From positions 42,902,792 through 42,966,791 of the forward strand of contig CM077821.1 of NCBI GenBank assembly GCA_039720395.1: a DNA stretch of 64,000 nt. Direction: 5' to 3'. Numbering within the stretch: position 1 is the stretch's first letter; every line of letters starts with the position of its first letter. The position numbers were made by a program, and so were the translations under genes. Positions 61,977 to 64,000 of the stretch are shown here, piece after piece. Source of the DNA: Liquidambar formosana. Its lineage: Eukaryota > Streptophyta > Magnoliopsida > Saxifragales > Altingiaceae. The notes under the pieces are model-generated. The model saw only the letters and a program-made list of their open reading frames with translations. It was not told the origin of the DNA and ran no database searches.

Positions 61977-62326
61977 GCCCCCATTTATTTCAAGTTTTAA
62001 AGATTTTATACAAAATATAAAAGGTTTTTACAAAAACCGGTTGTGTTATTCACTAGAAAACATCATTTTGAATAACTTTACAAAAAAAAATGTTTTTTCA
62101 AAATCTATGGTTTAAGTAGATTTTGTGATAAAAAAAATAAAACAAATGGTATGAATGGATGAAAAGTTTACTTAAACGATAGATTTTGGAAAAATATTTT
62201 TTAAAAAAGTTGTTCAAAATGATGTTTTTTAATAAAAAAAAATGAGATTGATTTTTCTAAAAACTTTTTATATTTTGCATAAAAGCTTAAAAATCTAAAG
62301 TATTGGGTGCGATAAAAATGGGGGCA
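61977..62326. mobile_element. 350-bp fold-back element between AAED1 and adenylate kinase
   Basis: Ends GCCCCCATTT and its inverse AAAATGGGGGC. The arms pair through TATACAAAATATAAAAGGTT / AAACTTTTTATATTTTGCAT and CACTAGAAAACATCATTTTG / TCAAAATGATGTTTTTTAAT. It belongs to the same family as the element at 17318-18565. It sits in the shared promoter region of two divergent genes. Confidence 0.8.
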
Positions 62327-62543
62327 ATAGCCGTTCCCAAAATTGTGTCATGCCCAACTTATGATTGGGTTTAAATTTAGGCCCAATTCGGAGAGTGACA
62401 ACGTTAGGCTCTAGTCTCAAACAAAGGACTTTATCAATCTCACCTTAGTTTTAAGGAGAGGACTTTGGATCTTCAGCCATTACGCTACAGAAGCGAAGTA
62501 TCCCTTCTCTCTATCTCTCTGTGCGACTCAAACCTCTTCTTCA

Positions 62544-64000
62544 ATGGCGGCCTTAACCCGCCTACTGAAACCTTCCCACTCCTTCTCCTCCCACATCTCT
62601 TATATACCCAGGAGCTTATCCACAGCTTCAATAGAGGAAGCTGATCCACGCTTCCCTTCTTCTCCCTTTTCCACTCCCAATCCTCTCCCTCCACGTTCAG
62701 ATCCAAAGGACAGGAATGTCCAATGGGTATTCCTCGGCAGCCCAGGCGTCGGCAAGGGAACCTACGGTAGCCGGCTCTCGAACCTCCTCGGCGTTCCTCA
62801 CATCGCCACCGGCGACCTCGTTCGCCACGAGCTCTCTTCCTCCGGTCCCCTCTCCCTCCAGGTTTCTTTCCTTCTTTCTTTCTTTGTTAGTTTCTTTACT
62901 TAATTCTTCTTGTTCCATTTAGTTTCTCTTTGGTTTCTGAGAAAGCAGAGGGAAAATGAGAGAAAATAGATTTTATGGTTCGATATGTTGATTTATTTTC
63001 TTTTGTTACATTTTTCTCAGCTGCCAAATAGATCCTTACTGTAATGTTGGATTGAAAACTGTGGAAATGCAAGCTATTGTAACAGAAACCCATAATTCAC
63101 TGTTGTGTGTCTCTTTCAATTGTTGAAGGGCGTAATTTGAAATTTTGACCCCCACCCCTTTTTTTTCCCCCTCTCTATGTTAGCTGTATTCATTATTTGC
63201 ACTCTGCTATAAAAGTATGAAATGTAGACACTTTTTTTACGCACTATGTGTCTTGGGCAGTCAAAATCAACAGATCCCTATCACAACTAATTGGGGTTGT
63301 CTTACTATTAATGTTTATTTCTTTTGCTTTCGATTTAATTTGTTTGTTGTGTTTTGCAGCTTGCGGAGATTGTAAACCAAGGGAAATTGGTTTCTGATGA
63401 AATTATAATAAGTTTATTGTCTAAGAGACTTGAGGCTGGAGAAGCGAAAGGTGAATCAGGTTTTATTCTTGATGGTTTTCCTCGAACAATAAGACAAGCG
63501 GTGAGCACCTTAACTACGTTAATAAGAGCATGTTGTCTTTTTTCAGTTTAGGTGCTTTTAAAAGAAGAAAAAAAAAAAAGTTACACAAAAACATATGGAG
63601 TGAAGCTTGCAAAAAGCAATGTGCTTAGCTTGCATTCTGTTCAGAAAAGCAGAAGTGTTTGGGGAGTTGGTACTAGATAGTTGGTGTGTTCTGTGTCGAA
63701 TTCATTAAAATAAATCAAACAGACGATCCAAAGGATTAGAATTTTGAAAATTATTGTATCTAAAAGGATAACAAAGATCTATGGAATAGATGAACGTGTG
63801 GAAAGTTGGGGACTGTTGACCTTGTTGTGTGTTTGTGTGGTTGTGTGGATCACTACAAGTGGGCCATCAAGTTTTGATCGTGGGTTGATGAGCTTGTTGT
63901 CCACTAGGATGCTAGACTTGGAGTATTGAAATATGATGATTATTGAATATAGTATATCCTAATGGTTCCTAGTCCATCAATTTATATGGAAATGCTACTT
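62544..64000 (+). CDS. Organellar adenylate kinase, first two exons (gene runs off the window)
   Basis: Exon 1 is 62544-62861 and exon 2 is 63360-63500, joined in phase. The enzyme interconverts ATP, AMP and ADP. The start [16 protein letters not shown] with Ser/Pro-rich sequence up to about residue 55 is a plastid or mitochondrial targeting peptide. The nucleotide-binding loop GSPGVGKGT is at about 65-73, then [14 protein letters not shown], which contacts AMP. Exon 2 adds [12 protein letters not shown] and [17 protein letters not shown], the conserved core. The LID domain and C-terminus lie beyond 64000. The nearest match I recall is Arabidopsis At2g37250, whose neighbour At2g37240 matches the AAED1 gene next door, so the pair is conserved head-to-head. 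From 63501 on is intron sequence. Confidence 0.93.

Noticed and set aside
1..64000. A new defence, toxin, CRISPR-like or biosynthetic cluster system
   Set aside because: All confident genes belong to ordinary plant nuclear families without functional clustering; nothing in the sequence supports a novel multi-gene system.

Overview
This is a stretch of nuclear DNA from a flowering plant, most likely a eudicot. It is AT-rich and holds intron-split genes with GT...AG borders, long introns and gaps full of short transposon relics (fold-back elements, SINE-like units, a LINE fragment) and simple repeats. The species cannot be named from the sequence. There is no bacterial, viral, CRISPR or operon-like content.

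Genes, left to right. MED4, a Mediator subunit (+, 4730-5983, single exon). A REVEILLE 4/8-type MYB clock factor (-, 9755-17015, 8 exons). A small one-helix membrane protein of unknown role (+, 20891-23071, 2 exons). A small basic protein of unknown role (+, 25187-25441). A ZC3H15/DFRP1-like CCCH zinc-finger protein (-, 34207-40618, 8 exons). A multi-exon PPR protein like Arabidopsis At5g02830 (+, 42798-52923, 12 exons). DNA topoisomerase VI subunit A, SPO11-3/RHL2/BIN5 (-, 53473-54739, single exon). An AAED1-type thioredoxin-like plastid protein (-, 56061-61137, 9 exons). The first two exons of an organellar adenylate kinase (+, 62544 to beyond the window end). I traced the exon borders by hand and checked that codon phase carries across every junction.

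MED4, RVE, PPR and TOP6A appear in the order of their Arabidopsis homologues At5g02850, 02840, 02830 and 02820, and AAED1 next to adenylate kinase mirrors At2g37240/At2g37250 (locus numbers recalled, not searched). The window is therefore an ancestral gene block, with extra genes between. The genes do not form one pathway; they are housekeeping and regulatory: transcription (MED4), circadian control (RVE), translation-linked GTPase partner (ZC3H15), organelle RNA (PPR), endoreduplication (TOP6A), redox (AAED1), nucleotide balance (adenylate kinase).

The most notable observations are four single-base insertions that break the reading frame of otherwise intact conserved exons in three neighbouring genes (PPR, TOP6A, AAED1), all within 43.0-60.3 kb; an inverted, internally deleted copy of part of the RVE gene at 758-1186; a 1.9-kb tandem duplication at 28.4-32.3 kb in which one copy carries a MITE with a 9-bp target duplication while the other preserves the empty site; a MITE nested inside a fold-back element at 17.3-18.6 kb; a SINE and a LINE with readable target-site duplications inside introns; and repeated poly(C)-poly(A) junctions. 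I found no convincing previously undescribed biological system.
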